Positions 29,301-44,091 of a stretch of 64,000 nucleotides of DNA are shown one piece after another; the stretch's first letter is position 1, and every line of letters starts with the position of its first letter. Position numbers and translations under genes: made by a program. Under the pieces are notes generated by a model, which had not been told where the DNA came from, did no database searches, and worked only from the letters and a program-made list of their open reading frames with translations. This stretch comes from Escarpia spicata (lineage: Eukaryota; Annelida; Polychaeta; Sabellida; Siboglinidae): positions 1,416,001-1,480,000 of the forward strand of contig OZ023207.1 in the NCBI GenBank assembly GCA_963995525.1, written 5' to 3'.

Positions 29301-30364
29301 CTTATACTGAAAGCAAGATCTATACTCACAGTCTACAGGGACTCGTGGCTTATACTGAACAGCAAGATCTACACTCACAGTCTACAGGGACTCGTAGCTT
29401 ATACTGAAAGCAAGATCTACACTCACAGTCTACAGGGACTCGTGGCTTATACTGAAAGCAAGATCTACACTCACAGTCTACAGGGACTCGTGGCTTATAC
29501 TGAACAGCAAGATCTACACTCACAGTCTACAGGGACTCGTGGCTTATACTGAACAGCAAGATCTACACTCACAGTCTACAGGGACTCGTGGCTTATACTG
29601 AAAGCAAGATCTACACTCACAGTCTACAGGGACTCGTGGCTTATACTTAACAGCAAGATCTACACTCACAGTCTACAGGGACTCGTGGCTTATACTGAAC
29701 AGCAAGATCTACACCCACAGTCTACAGGGACTCGTGGCTTATACTGAAAGCAAGATCTATACTCACGGTCTACACTGACTCGTGGCTTATACTGAAAGCA
29801 AGATCTACACTCACAGTCTACAGGGACTCGTGGCTTATACTGAACAGCAAGATCTACACTCACAGTCTACAGGGACTCGTGGCTTATACTGAACAGCAAG
29901 ATCTACACTCACAGTCTACAGGGACTCGTGGCTTATACTGAACAGCAAGATCTTCACTCACAGTCTACAGGGACTCGTGGCTTATACTGAACAGCAAGAT
30001 CTACACTCTCAGTCTACAGGGACTCGTGGCTTATACTGAACAGCAAGATCTACACTCACAGTCTACAGGGACTCGTGGCTTATACTGAACAGCAAGATCT
30101 ACACTCACAGTCTACAGGGACTCGTGGCTTATACTGAAAGCAAGATCTATACTCACAGTCTACAGGGACTCGTGGCTTATACTGAAAGCAAGATCTACAC
30201 TCACAGTCTACAGGGACTCGTGGCTTATACTGAACAGCAAGATCTACACTCACAGTCTACAGGGACTCGTGGCTTATACTGAACAGCAAGATCTACACTC
30301 ACAGTCTACAGGGACTCGTGGCTTATACTGAACAGCAAGATCTTCACTCACAGTCTACAGGGAC
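22925..30364. repeat. Higher-order repeat G, offset 4570 bp
   Basis: A block of about 2.87 kb (22925-25795) recurs at 27495-30364. Anchors: TCTACATGGA at 23111 and 27681, GATCAATACAC at 23435 and 28005, CACGGTCTACACTGAC near 25192 and 29761. The offset drops from 4570 to 4569 after 24632, where the first copy has CTTTTTACTG in place of CTTATACTG, a one-base gain. Between the copies, 26200-26600 holds a local five-monomer duplication (TCGTAGC at 26281 and 26523). Confidence 0.88.
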
Positions 30365-33300
30365 TCGTGGCTTATACTGAAAGCAAGATCAATACACTCA
30401 CAGTCTACAGGGACTCGTGGCTTATACTGAACAGCAAGATCTATACTCACAGTCTACAGGGACTCGTAGCTTATACTGAAAGCAAGATCTATACTCACAG
30501 TCTACAGGGACTCGTGGCTTATACTGAAAGCAAGATCAATACACTCACAATCTACAGGGACTCGTGGCTTATACTGAACAGCAAGATCTACACTCACAGT
30601 CTACAGGGACTCGTGGCTTATACTGAACAGCAAGATCTACACTCACAGTCTACAGGGACTCGTGGCTTATACTGAACAGCAAGATCTTCACTCACAGTCT
30701 ACAGGGACTCGTGGCTTATACTGAACAGCAAGATCTACACTCTCAGTCTACATGGACTCGTGGCTTATACTGAACAGCAAGATCTACACTCACAGTCTAC
30801 AGGGACTCGTGGCTTATACTGAACAGCAAGATCTACACTCACAGTCTACAGGGACTCGTGGCTTATACTGAAAGCAAGATCTATACTCACAGTCTACAAG
30901 GACTCGTGGCTTATACTGAAAGCAAGATCTACACTCACAGTCTACAGGGACTCGTGGCTTATACTGAACAGCAAGATCTATACTCACAGTCTACAGGGAC
31001 TCGTAGCTTATACTGAAAGCAAGATCTATACTCACAGTCTACAGGGACTCGTGGCTTATACTGAAAGCAAGATCAATACACTCACAATCTACAGGGACTC
31101 GTGGCTTATACTGAACAGCAAGATCTACACTCACAGTCTACAGGGACTCGTGGCTTATACTGAACAGCAAGATCTACACTCACAGTCTACAGGGACTCGT
31201 GGCTTATACTGAACAGCAAGATCTTCACTCACAGTCTACAGGGACTCGTGGCTTATACTGAACAGCAAGATCTACACTCTCAGTCTACATGGACTCGTGG
31301 CTTATACTGAACAGCAAGATCTACACTCACAGTCTACAGGGACTCGTGGCTTATACTGAACAGCAAGATCTACACTCACAGTCTACAGGGACTCGTGGCT
31401 TATACTGAAAGCAAGATCTATACTCACAGTCTACAGGGACTCGTGGCTTATACTGAAAGCAAGATCTACACTCACAGTCTACAGGGACTCGTGGCTTATA
31501 CTGAACAGCAAGATCTATACTCACAGTCTACAGGGACTCGTAGCTTATACTGAAAGCAAGATCTATACTCACAGTCTACAGGGACTCGTGGCTTATACTG
31601 AAAGCAAGATCAATACACTCACAATCTACAGGGACTCGTGGCTTATACTGAACAGCAAGATCTACACTCACAGTCTACAGGGACTCGTGGCTTATACTGA
31701 ACAGCAAGATCTACACTCACAGTCTACAGGGACTCGTGGCTTATACTGAAAGCAAGATCTACACTCACAGTCTACAGGGACTCGTGGCTTATACTGAAAG
31801 CAAGATCTACACTCACAGTCTACAGGGACTCGTGGCTTATACTGAAAGCAAGATCTACACTCACCGTCTACAGGGACTCGTGGCTTATACTGAACAGCAA
31901 GATCTATACTCACAGTCTACAGGGACTCGTGGCTTATACTGAAAGCAAGATCTATACTCACAATCTACAGGGACTCGTGGCTTATACTGAAAGCAAGATC
32001 TACACTCACAGTCTACAGGGACTCGTGGCTTATACTGAACAGCAAGATCTATACTCACAGTCTACAGGGACTCGTGGCTTATACTGAAAGCAAGATCTAT
32101 ACTCACAGTCTACAGGGACTCGTGGCTTATACTGAAAGCAAGATCTATACACTCACAATCTACAGGGACTCGTGGCTTATACTGAAAGCAAGATCTACAC
32201 TCACAGTCTACAGGGACTTGTGGCTTATACTGAAAGCAAGATCTACACTCACAGTCTACAGGGACTCGTGGCTTATACTGAAAGCAAGATCTACACTCAC
32301 CGTCTACAGGGACTCGTGGCTTATACTGAACAGCAAGATCTATACTCACAGTCTACAGGGACTCGTGGCTTATACTGAACAGCAAGATCTACACTCACAG
32401 TCTACAGGGACTCGTGGCTTATACTGAACAGCAAGATCTACACTCACAGTCTACAGGGACTCGTAGCTTATACTGAACAGCAAGATCTTCACTCACAGTC
32501 TACAGGGACTCGTGGCTTATACTGAACAGCAAGATCTACACTCTCAGTCTACAGGGAATCGTGGCTTATACTGAACAGCAAGATCTACACTCACAGTCTA
32601 CAGGGACTCGTGGCTTATACTGAACAGCAAGATCTACACTCACAGTCTACAGGGACTCGTGGCTTATACTGAAAGCAAGATCTATACTCACAGTCTACAG
32701 GGACTCGTGGCTTATACTGAAAGCAAGATCTACACTCACAGTCTACAGGGACTCGTGGCTTATACTGAAAGTAAGATCTATACTCACAGTCTACAGGGAC
32801 TCGTGGCTTATACTGAAAGCAAGATCTACACTCACAGTCTACAGGTACTCGTGGCTTATACTGAACAGCAAGATCTACACTCACAGTCTACAGGGACTCG
32901 TGGCTTATACTGAAAGCAAGATCTATACTCACAGTCTACAGGGACTCGTGGCTTATACTGAACAGCAAGATCTACACTCACAGTCTACAGGGACTCGTAG
33001 CTTATACTGAAAGCAAGATCTACACTCACAGTCTACAGGGACTCGTGGCTTATACTGAAAGCAAGATCTACACTCACAGTCTACAGGGACTCGTGGCTTA
33101 TACTGAACAGCAAGATCTACACTCACAGTCTACAGGGACTCGTGGCTTATACTGAACAGCAAGATCTACACTCACAGTCTACAGGGACTCGTGGCTTATA
33201 CTGAAAGCAAGATCTACACTCACAGTCTACAGGGACTCGTGGCTTATACTTAACAGCAAGATCTACACTCACAGTCTACAGGGACTCGTGGCTTATACTG

Positions 33301-33967
33301 AACAGCAAGATCTACACCCACAGTCTACAGGGACTCGTGGCTTATACTGAAAGCAAGATCTATACTCACGGTCTACACTGACTCGTGGCTTATACTGAAA
33401 GCAAGATCTACACTCACAGTCTACAGGGACTCGTGGCTTATACTGAACAGCAAGATCTACACTCACAGTCTACAGGGACTCGTGGCTTATACTGAACAGC
33501 AAGATCTACACTCACAGTCTACAGGGACTCGTGGCTTATACTGAACAGCAAGATCTTCACTCACAGTCTACAGGGACTCGTGGCTTATACTGAACAGCAA
33601 GATCTACACTCTCAGTCTACAGGGACTCGTGGCTTATACTGAACAGCAAGATCTACACTCACAGTCTACAGGGACTCGTGGCTTATACTGAACAGCAAGA
33701 TCTACACTCACAGTCTACAGGGACTCGTGGCTTATACTGAAAGCAAGATCTATACTCACAGTCTACAGGGACTCGTGGCTTATACTGAAAGCAAGATCTA
33801 CACTCACAGTCTACAGGGACTCGTGGCTTATACTGAACAGCAAGATCTACACTCACAGTCTACAGGGACTCGTGGCTTATACTGAACAGCAAGATCTACA
33901 CTCACAGTCTACAGGGACTCGTGGCTTATACTGAACAGCAAGATCTTCACTCACAGTCTACAGGGAC
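26990..33967. repeat. Higher-order repeat H, offset 3603 bp
   Basis: About 26990-30364 matches 30593-33967 at offset 3603. Anchors: GATCAATACAC at 27468 and 31071 and at 28005 and 31608; TTAACAGC at 29647 and 33250; the CACGGTCTACACTGAC unit in both. Private differences are GGAACTCG at 27442 and TCTAGAGGG at 29044. The left copy includes the right copy of block G, so H is the later event. Confidence 0.9.
30534..31735. repeat. 11-monomer (537-bp) higher-order unit, two full copies and a partial third
   Basis: GATCAATACAC recurs at 30534, 31071 and 31608, exactly 537 bp apart, and also at 27468 and 28005. Read monomer by monomer, the unit holds one 50-bp GATCAATACAC monomer, seven 49-bp monomers (one with CTTCAC and one with CTCTCAG plus CATGG), and three 48-bp monomers. 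That gives 50 + 343 + 144 = 537, so length and composition agree. The third copy is cut short near 31735, where a run of 48-bp monomers takes over. Confidence 0.95.
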
Positions 33968-36900
33968 TCGTGGCTTATACTGAACAGCAAGATCTACACT
34001 CTCAGTCTACAGGGAATCGTGGCTTATACTGAACAGCAAGATCTACACTCACAGTCTACAGGGACTCGTGGCTTATACTGAACAGCAAGATCTACACTCA
34101 CAGTCTACAGGGACTCGTGGTTTATACTGAAAGCAAGATCTACACTCACAGTCTACAGGGACTCGTGGCTTATACTGAACAGCAAGATCTATACTCACAG
34201 TCTACAGGGACTCGTAGCTTATACTGAAAGCAAGATCTATACTCACAGTCTACAGGGACTCGTGGCTTATACTGAAAGCAAGATCAATACACTCACAGTC
34301 TACAGGGACTCGTGGCTTATACTGAACAGCAAGATCTATACTCACAGTCTACAGGGACTCGTAGCTTATACTGAAAGCAAGATCTATACTCACAGTCTAC
34401 AGGGACTCGTGGCTTATACTGAAAGCAAGATCAATACACTCACAATCTACAGGGACTCGTGGCTTATACTGAACAGCAAGATCTACACTCACAGTCTACA
34501 GGGACTCGTGGCTTATACTGAACAGCAAGATCTACACTCACAGTCTACAGGGACTCGTGGCTTATACTGAACAGCAAGATCTTCACTCACAGTCTACAGG
34601 GACTCGTGGCTTATACTGAACAGCAAGATCTACACTCTCAGTCTACATGGACTCGTGGCTTATACTGAACAGCAAGATCTACACTCACAGTCTACAGGGA
34701 CTCGTGGCTTATACTGAACAGCAAGATCTACACTCACAGTCTACAGGGACTCGTGGCTTATACTGAAAGCAAGATCTATACTCACAGTCTACAGGGACTC
34801 GTGGCTTATACTGAAAGCAAGATCTACACTCACAGTCTACAGGGACTCGTGGCTTATACTGAACAGCAAGATCTATACTCACAGTCTACAGGGACTCGTA
34901 GCTTATACTGAAAGCAAGATCTATACTCACAGTCTACAGGGACTCGTGGCTTATACTGAAAGCAAGATCAATACACTCACAATCTACAGGGACTCGTGGC
35001 TTATACTGAACAGCAAGATCTACACTCACAGTCTACAGGGACTCGTGGCTTATACTGAACAGCAAGATCTACACTCACAGTCTACAGGGACTCGTGGCTT
35101 ATACTGAAAGCAAGATCTACACTCACAGTCTACAGGGACTCGTGGCTTATACTGAAAGCAAGATCTACACTCACAGTCTACAGGGACTCGTGGCTTATAC
35201 TGAAAGCAAGATCTACACTCACCGTCTACAGGGACTCGTGGCTTATACTGAACAGCAAGATCTATACTCACAGTCTACAGGGACTCGTGGCTTATACTGA
35301 AAGCAAGATCTATACTCACAATCTACAGGGACTCGTGGCTTATACTGAAAGCAAGATCTACACTCACAGTCTACAGGGACTCGTGGCTTATACTGAACAG
35401 CAAGATCTATACTCACAGTCTACAGGGACTCGTGGCTTATACTGAAAGCAAGATCTATACTCACAGTCTACAGGGACTCGTGGCTTATACTGAAAGCAAG
35501 ATCTATACACTCACAATCTACAGGGACTCGTGGCTTATACTGAAAGCAAGATCTACACTCACAGTCTACAGGGACTTGTGGCTTATACTGAAAGCAAGAT
35601 CTACACTCACAGTCTACAGGGACTCGTGGCTTATACTGAAAGCAAGATCTACACTCACCGTCTACAGGGACTCGTGGCTTATACTGAACAGCAAGATCTA
35701 TACTCACAGTCTACAGGGACTCGTGGCTTATACTGAACAGCAAGATCTACACTCACAGTCTACAGGGACTCGTGGCTTATACTGAACAGCAAGATCTACA
35801 CTCACAGTCTACAGGGACTCGTGGCTTATACTGAACAGCAAGATCTTCACTCACAGTCTACAGGGACTCGTGGCTTATACTGAACAGCAAGATCTACACT
35901 CTCAGTCTACAGGGAATCGTGGCTTATACTGAACAGCAAGATCTACACTCACAGTCTACAGGGACTCGTGGCTTATACTGAACAGCAAGATCTACACTCA
36001 CAGTCTACAGGGACTCGTGGCTTATACTGAAAGCAAGATCTATACTCACAGTCTACAGGGACTCGTGGCTTATACTGAAAGCAAGATCTACACTCACAGT
36101 CTACAGGGACTCGTGGCTTATACTGAAAGCAAGATCTATACTCACAGTCTACAGGGACTCGTGGCTTATACTGAAAGCAAGATCTACACTCACAGTCTAC
36201 AGGTACTCGTGGCTTATACTGAACAGCAAGATCTACACTCACAGTCTACAGGGACTCGTGGCTTATACTGAAAGCAAGATCTATACTCACAGTCTACAGG
36301 GACTCGTGGCTTATACTGAACAGCAAGATCTACACTCACAGTCTACAGGGACTCGTAGCTTATACTGAAAGCAAGATCTACACTCACAGTCTACAGGGAC
36401 TCGTGGCTTATACTGAAAGCAAGATCTACACTCACAGTCTACAGGGACTCGTGGCTTATACTGAACAGCAAGATCTACACTCACAGTCTACAGGGACTCG
36501 TGGCTTATACTGAACAGCAAGATCTACACTCACAGTCTACAGGGACTCGTGGCTTATACTGAAAGCAAGATCTACACTCACAGTCTACAGGGACTCGTGG
36601 CTTATACTTAACAGCAAGATCTACACTCACAGTCTACAGGGACTCGTGGCTTATACTGAACAGCAAGATCTACACCCACAGTCTACAGGGACTCGTGGCT
36701 TATACTGAAAGCAAGATCTATACTCACGGTCTACACTGACTCGTGGCTTATACTGAAAGCAAGATCTACACTCACAGTCTACAGGGACTCGTGGCTTATA
36801 CTGAACAGCAAGATCTACACTCACAGTCTACAGGGACTCGTGGCTTATACTGAACAGCAAGATCTACACTCACAGTCTACAGGGACTCGTGGCTTATACT

Positions 36901-37475
36901 GAACAGCAAGATCTTCACTCACAGTCTACAGGGACTCGTGGCTTATACTGAACAGCAAGATCTACACTCTCAGTCTACAGGGACTCGTGGCTTATACTGA
37001 ACAGCAAGATCTACACTCACAGTCTACAGGGACTCGTGGCTTATACTGAACAGCAAGATCTACACTCACAGTCTACAGGGACTCGTGGCTTATACTGAAA
37101 GCAAGATCTATACTCACAGTCTACAGGGACTCGTGGCTTATACTGAAAGCAAGATCTACACTCACAGTCTACAGGGACTCGTGGCTTATACTGAACAGCA
37201 AGATCTACACTCACAGTCTACAGGGAATCGTGGCTTATACTGAACAGCAAGATCTACACTCACAGTCTACAGGGACTCGTGGCTTATACTGAACAGCAAG
37301 ATCTTCACTCACAGTCTACAGGGACTCGTGGCTTATACTGAACAGCAAGATCTACACTCTCAGTCTACAGGGAATCGTGGCTTATACTGAACAGCAAGAT
37401 CTACACTCACAGTCTACAGGGACTCGTGGCTTATACTGAACAGCAAGATCTACACTCACAGTCTACAGGGACTCG
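31010..37475. repeat. Higher-order repeat I, offset 3358 bp
   Basis: About 31010-34115 matches 34370-37475 at offset 3358. Anchors: GATCAATACAC at 31071/34429 and 31608/34966, TTAACAGC at 33250/36608, CACGGTCTACACTGAC near 33366/36724, GGGAATCG near 34014/37372. The block ends where 34120 has GTTTATACTGAAAG. A further 1458-bp step (36608 to 38066) repeats the period of block F just to the right. Confidence 0.88.
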
Positions 37476-40400
37476 TGGCTTATACTGAAAGCAAGATCTA
37501 TACTCACAGTCTACAGGGACTCGTGGCTTATACTGAAAGCAAGATCTACACTCACAGTCTACAGGGACTCGTGGCTTATACTGAAAGCAAGATCTATACT
37601 CACAGTCTACAGGGACTCGTGGCTTATACTGAAAGCAAGATCTACACTCACAGTCTACAGGTACTCGTGGCTTATACTGAACAGCAAGATCTACACTCAC
37701 AGTCTACAGGGACTCGTGGCTTATACTGAAAGCAAGATCTATACTCACAGTCTACAGGGACTCGTGGCTTATACTGAACAGCAAGATCTACACTCACAGT
37801 CTATAGGGACTCGTAGCTTATACTGAAAGCAAGATCTACACTCACAGTCTACAGGGACTCGTGGCTTATACTGAAAGCAAGATCTACACTCACAGTCTAC
37901 AGGGACTCGTGGCTTATACTGAACAGCAAGATCTACACTCACAGTCTACAGGGACTCGTGGCTTATACTGAACAGCAAGATCTACACTCACAGTCTACAG
38001 GGACTCGTGGCTTATACTGAAAGCAAGATCTACACTCACAGTCTACAGGGACTCGTGGCTTATACTTAACAGCAAGATCTACACTCACAGTCTACAGGGA
38101 CTCGTGGCTTATACTGAACAGCAAGATCTACACCCACAGTCTACAGGGACTCGTGGCTTATACTGAAAGCAAGATCTATACTCACAGTCTACAGGGACTC
38201 GTGGCTTATACTGAAAGCAAGATCTACACTCACAGTCTACAGGGACTCGTGGCTTATACTGAACAGCAAGATCTACACTCACAGTCTACAGGGACTCGTG
38301 GCTTATACTGAACAGCAAGATCTACACTCACAGTCTACAGGGACTCGTGGCTTATACTGAACAGCAAGATCTTCACTCACAGTCTACAGGGACTCGTGGC
38401 TTATACTGAACAGCAAGATCTACACTCTCAGTCTACATGGACTCGTGGCTTATACTGAACAGCAAGATCTACACTCACAGTCTACAGGGACTCGTGGCTT
38501 ATACTGAACAGCAAGATCTACACTCACAGTCTACAGGGACTCGTGGCTTATACTGAAAGCAAGATCTATACTCACAGTCTACAGGGACTCGTGGCTTATA
38601 CTGAAAGCAAGATCTACACTCACAGTCTACAGGGACTCGTGGCTTATACTGAACAGCAAGATCTATACTCACAGTCTACAGGGACTCGTAGCTTATACTG
38701 AAAGCAAGATCTATACTCACAGTCTACAGGGACTCGTGGCTTATACTGAAAGCAAGATCAATACACTCACAATCTACAGGGACTCGTGGCTTATACTGAA
38801 CAGCAAGATCTACACTCACAGTCTACAGGGACTCGTGGCTTATACTGAACAGCAAGATCTACACTCACAGTCTACAGGGACTCGTGGCTTATACTGAAAG
38901 CAAGATCTACACTCACAGTCTACAGGGACTCGTGGCTTATACTGAAAGCAAGATCTACACTCACAGTCTACAGGGACTCGTGGCTTATACTGAAAGCAAG
39001 ATCTACACTCACCGTCTACAGGGACTCGTGGCTTATACTGAACAGCAAGATCTATACTCACAGTCTACAGGGACTCGTGGCTTATACTGAAAGCAAGATC
39101 TATACTCACAATCTACAGGGACTCGTGGCTTATACTGAAAGCAAGATCTACACTCACAGTCTACAGGGACTCGTGGCTTATACTGAACAGCAAGATCTAT
39201 ACTCACAGTCTACAGGGACTCGTGGCTTATACTGAAAGCAAGATCTATACTCACAGTCTACAGGGACTCGTGGCTTATACTGAAAGCAAGATCTATACAC
39301 TCACAATCTACAGGGACTCGTGGCTTATACTGAAAGCAAGATCTACACTCACAGTCTACAGGGACTTGTGGCTTATACTGAAAGCAAGATCTACACTCAC
39401 AGTCTACAGGGACTCGTGGCTTATACTGAAAGCAAGATCTACACTCACCGTCTACAGGGACTCGTGGCTTATACTGAACAGCAAGATCTATACTCACAGT
39501 CTACAGGGACTCGTGGCTTATACTGAAAGCAAGATCTATACTCACAATCTACAGGGACTCGTGGCTTATACTGAAAGCAAGATCTACACTCACAGTCTAC
39601 AGGGACTCGTGGCTTATACTGAACAGCAAGATCTATACTCACAGTCTACAGGGACTCGTGGCTTATACTGAAAGCAAGATCTATACTCACAGTCTACAGG
39701 GACTCGTGGCTTATACTGAAAGCAAGATCTATACACTCACAATCTACAGGGACTCGTGGCTTATACTGAAAGCAAGATCTACACTCACAGTCTACAGGGA
39801 CTTGTGGCTTATACTGAAAGCAAGATCTACACTCACAGTCTACAGGGACTCGTGGCTTATACTGAAAGCAAGATCTACACTCACAGTCTACAGGGACTCG
39901 TGGCTTATACTGAAAGCAAGATCTACACTCACAGTCTACAGGGACTCGTGGCTTATACTGAAAGCAAGATCTACACTCACAGTCTACAGGGACTCGTGGC
40001 TTATACTGAAAGCAAGATCTACACTCACAGTCTACAGGGACTCGTGGCTTATACTGAAAGCAAGATCTACACTCACAGTCTACAGGGACTCGTGGCTTAT
40101 ACTGAAAGCAAGATCTACACTCACAGTCTACAGCGACTCGTGGCTTATACTGAAAGCAAGATCTACACTCACAGTCTACAGGGACTCGTGGCTTATACTG
40201 AACAGCAAGATCTACACTCACAGTCTACAGGGACTCGTGGCTTATACTGAAAGCAAGATCTACACTCACAGTCTACAGGGACTCGTAGCTTATACTGAAA
40301 GCAAGATCTACACTCACAGTCTACAGGGACTCGTGGCTTATACTGAACAGCAAGATCTACACTCACAGTCTACAGGGACTCGTGGCTTATACTGAAAGCA

Positions 40401-43400
40401 AGATCTACACTCACAGTCTACAGGGACTCGTGGCTTATACTTAACAGCAAGATCTACACTCACAGTCTACAGGGACTCGTGGCTTATACTGAACAGCAAG
40501 ATCTACACTCACAGTCTACAGGGACTCGTGGCTTATACTGAACAGCAAGATCTACACTCACAGTCTACAGGGACTCGTGGCTTATACTGAACAGCAAGAT
40601 CTTCACTCACAGTCTACAGGGACTCGTGGCTTATACTGAACAGCAAGATCTACACTCACAGTCTACAGGGACTCGTGGCTTATACTGAACAGCAAGATCT
40701 ACACTCACAGTCTACAGGGACTCGTGGCTTATACTGAACAGCAAGATCTACACTCACAGTCTACAGGGACTCGTGGCTTATACTGAACAGCAAGATCTAC
40801 ACTCACAGTCTACAGGGACTCGTGGCTTATACTGAAAGCAAGATCTATACTCACAGTCTACAGGGACTCGTGGCTTATACTGAAAGCAAGATCTACACTC
40901 ACAGTCTACAGGGACTCGTGGCTTATACTGAAAGCAAGATCTATACTCACAGTCTACAGGGACTCGTGGCTTATACTGAAAGCAAGATCTACACTCACAG
41001 TCTACAGGTACTCGTGGCTTATACTGAACAGCAAGATCTACACTCACAGTCTACAGGGACTCGTGGCTTATACTGAAAGCAAGATCTATACTCACAGTCT
41101 ACAGGGACTATGGCTTATACTGAACAGCAAGATCTACACTCACAGTCTACAGGGACTCGTAGCTTATACTGAAAGCAAGATCTACACTCACAGTCTACAG
41201 GGACTCGTGGCTTATACTGAAAGCAAGATCTACACTCACAGTCTACAGGGACTCGTGGCTTATACTGAACAGCAAGATCTACACTCACAGTCTACAGGGA
41301 CTCGTGGCTTATACTGAACAGCAAGATCTACACTCACAGTCTACAGGGACTCGTGGCTTATACTGAAAGCAAGATCTACACTCACAGTCTACAGGGACTC
41401 GTGGCTTATACTTAACAGCAAGATCTACACTCACAGTCTACAGGGACTCGTGGCTTATACTGAACAGCAAGATCTACACCCACAGTCTACAGGGACTCGT
41501 GGCTTATACTGAAAGCAAGATCTATACTCACAGTCTACAGGGACTCGTGGCTTATACTGAAAGCAAGATCTACACTCACAGTCTACAGGGACTCGTGGCT
41601 TATACTGAACAGCAAGATCTACACTCACAGTCTACAGGGACTCGTGGCTTATACTGAACAGCAAGATCTACACTCACAGTCTACAGGGACTCGTGGCTTA
41701 TACTGAACAGCAAGATCTTCACTCACAGTCTACAGGGACTCGTGGCTTATACTGAACAGCAAGATCTACACTCTCAGTCTACATGGACTCGTGGCTTATA
41801 CTGAACAGCAAGATCTACACTCACAGTCTACAGGGACTCGTGGCTTATACTGAACAGCAAGATCTACACTCACAGTCTACAGGGACTCGTGGCTTATACT
41901 GAAAGCAAGATCTATACTCACAGTCTACAGGGACTCGTGGCTTATACTGAAAGCAAGATCTACACTCACAGTCTACAGGGACTCGTGGCTTATACTGAAC
42001 AGCAAGATCTATACTCACAGTCTACAGGGACTCGTAGCTTATACTGAAAGCAAGATCTATACTCACAGTCTACAGGGACTCGTGGCTTATACTGAAAGCA
42101 AGATCAATACACTCACAATCTACAGGGACTCGTGGCTTATACTGAACAGCAAGATCTACACTCACAGTCTACAGGGACTCGTGGCTTATACTGAACAGCA
42201 AGATCTACACTCACAGTCTACAGGGACTCGTGGCTTATACTGAAAGCAAGATCTACACTCACAGTCTACAGGGACTCGTGGCTTATACTGAAAGCAAGAT
42301 CTACACTCACAGTCTACAGGGACTCGTGGCTTATACTGAAAGCAAGATCTACACTCACCGTCTACAGGGACTCGTGGCTTATACTGAACAGCAAGATCTA
42401 TACTCACAGTCTACAGGGACTCGTGGCTTATACTGAAAGCAAGATCTATACTCACAATCTACAGGGACTCGTGGCTTATACTGAAAGCAAGATCTACACT
42501 CACAGTCTACAGGGACTCGTGGCTTATACTGAACAGCAAGATCTATACTCACAGTCTACAGGGACTCGTGGCTTATACTGAAAGCAAGATCTATACTCAC
42601 AGTCTACAGGGACTCGTGGCTTATACTGAAAGCAAGATCTATACACTCACAATCTACAGGGACTCGTGGCTTATACTGAAAGCAAGATCTACACTCACAG
42701 TCTACAGGGACTTGTGGCTTATACTGAAAGCAAGATCTACACTCACAGTCTACAGGGACTCGTGGCTTATACTGAAAGCAAGATCTACACTCACCGTCTA
42801 CAGGGACTCGTGGCTTATACTGAACAGCAAGATCTATACTCACAGTCTACAGGGACTCGTGGCTTATACTGAAAGCAAGATCTATACTCACAATCTACAG
42901 GGACTCGTGGCTTATACTGAAAGCAAGATCTACACTCACAGTCTACAGGGACTCGTGGCTTATACTGAACAGCAAGATCTATACTCACAGTCTACAGGGA
43001 CTCGTGGCTTATACTGAAAGCAAGATCTATACTCACAGTCTACAGGGACTCGTGGCTTATACTGAAAGCAAGATCTATACACTCACAATCTACAGGGACT
43101 CGTGGCTTATACTGAAAGCAAGATCTACACTCACAGTCTACAGGGACTTGTGGCTTATACTGAAAGCAAGATCTACACTCACAGTCTACAGGGACTCGTG
43201 GCTTATACTGAAAGCAAGATCTACACTCACAGTCTACAGGGACTCGTGGCTTATACTGAAAGCAAGATCTACACTCACAGTCTACAGGGACTCGTGGCTT
43301 ATACTGAAAGCAAGATCTACACTCACAGTCTACAGGGACTCGTGGCTTATACTGAAAGCAAGATCTACACTCACAGTCTACAGGGACTCGTGGCTTATAC

Positions 43401-44091
43401 TGAAAGCAAGATCTACACTCACAGTCTACAGGGACTCGTGGCTTATACTGAAAGCAAGATCTACACTCACAGTCTACAGGGACTCGTGGCTTATACTGAA
43501 AGCAAGATCTACACTCACAGTCTACAGGGACTCGTGGCTTATACTGAACAGCAAGATCTACACTCACAGTCTACAGGGACTCGTGGCTTATACTGAAAGC
43601 AAGATCTACACTCACAGTCTACAGGGACTCGTAGCTTATACTGAAAGCAAGATCTACACTCACAGTCTACAGGGACTCGTGGCTTATACTGAACAGCAAG
43701 ATCTACACTCACAGTCTACAGGGACTCGTGGCTTATACTGAAAGCAAGATCTACACTCACAGTCTACAGGGACTCGTGGCTTATACTTAACAGCAAGATC
43801 TACACTCACAGTCTACAGGGACTCGTGGCTTATACTGAACAGCAAGATCTACACTCACAGTCTACAGGGACTCGTGGCTTATACTGAACAGCAAGATCTA
43901 CACTCACAGTCTACAGGGACTCGTGGCTTATACTGAACAGCAAGATCTTCACTCACAGTCTACAGGGACTCGTGGCTTATACTGAACAGCAAGATCTACA
44001 CTCACAGTCTACAGGGACTCGTGGCTTATACTGAACAGCAAGATCTACACTCACAGTCTACAGGGACTCGTGGCTTATACTGAACAGCAAG
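37380..44091. repeat. Higher-order repeat J, period 3346 bp
   Basis: Two abutting copies, about 37380-40745 and 40727-44091. Anchors: TTAACAGC at 38066/41412 and 40441/43787, GATCAATACAC at 38756/42102, and a run of 48-bp monomers at 39756/43102. The offset is 3347 on the left side and 3346 after 41108, where GGGACTATGG replaces GGGACTCGTGG in the right copy. CAGCGACTC at 40133 is private to the left copy. Confidence 0.92.
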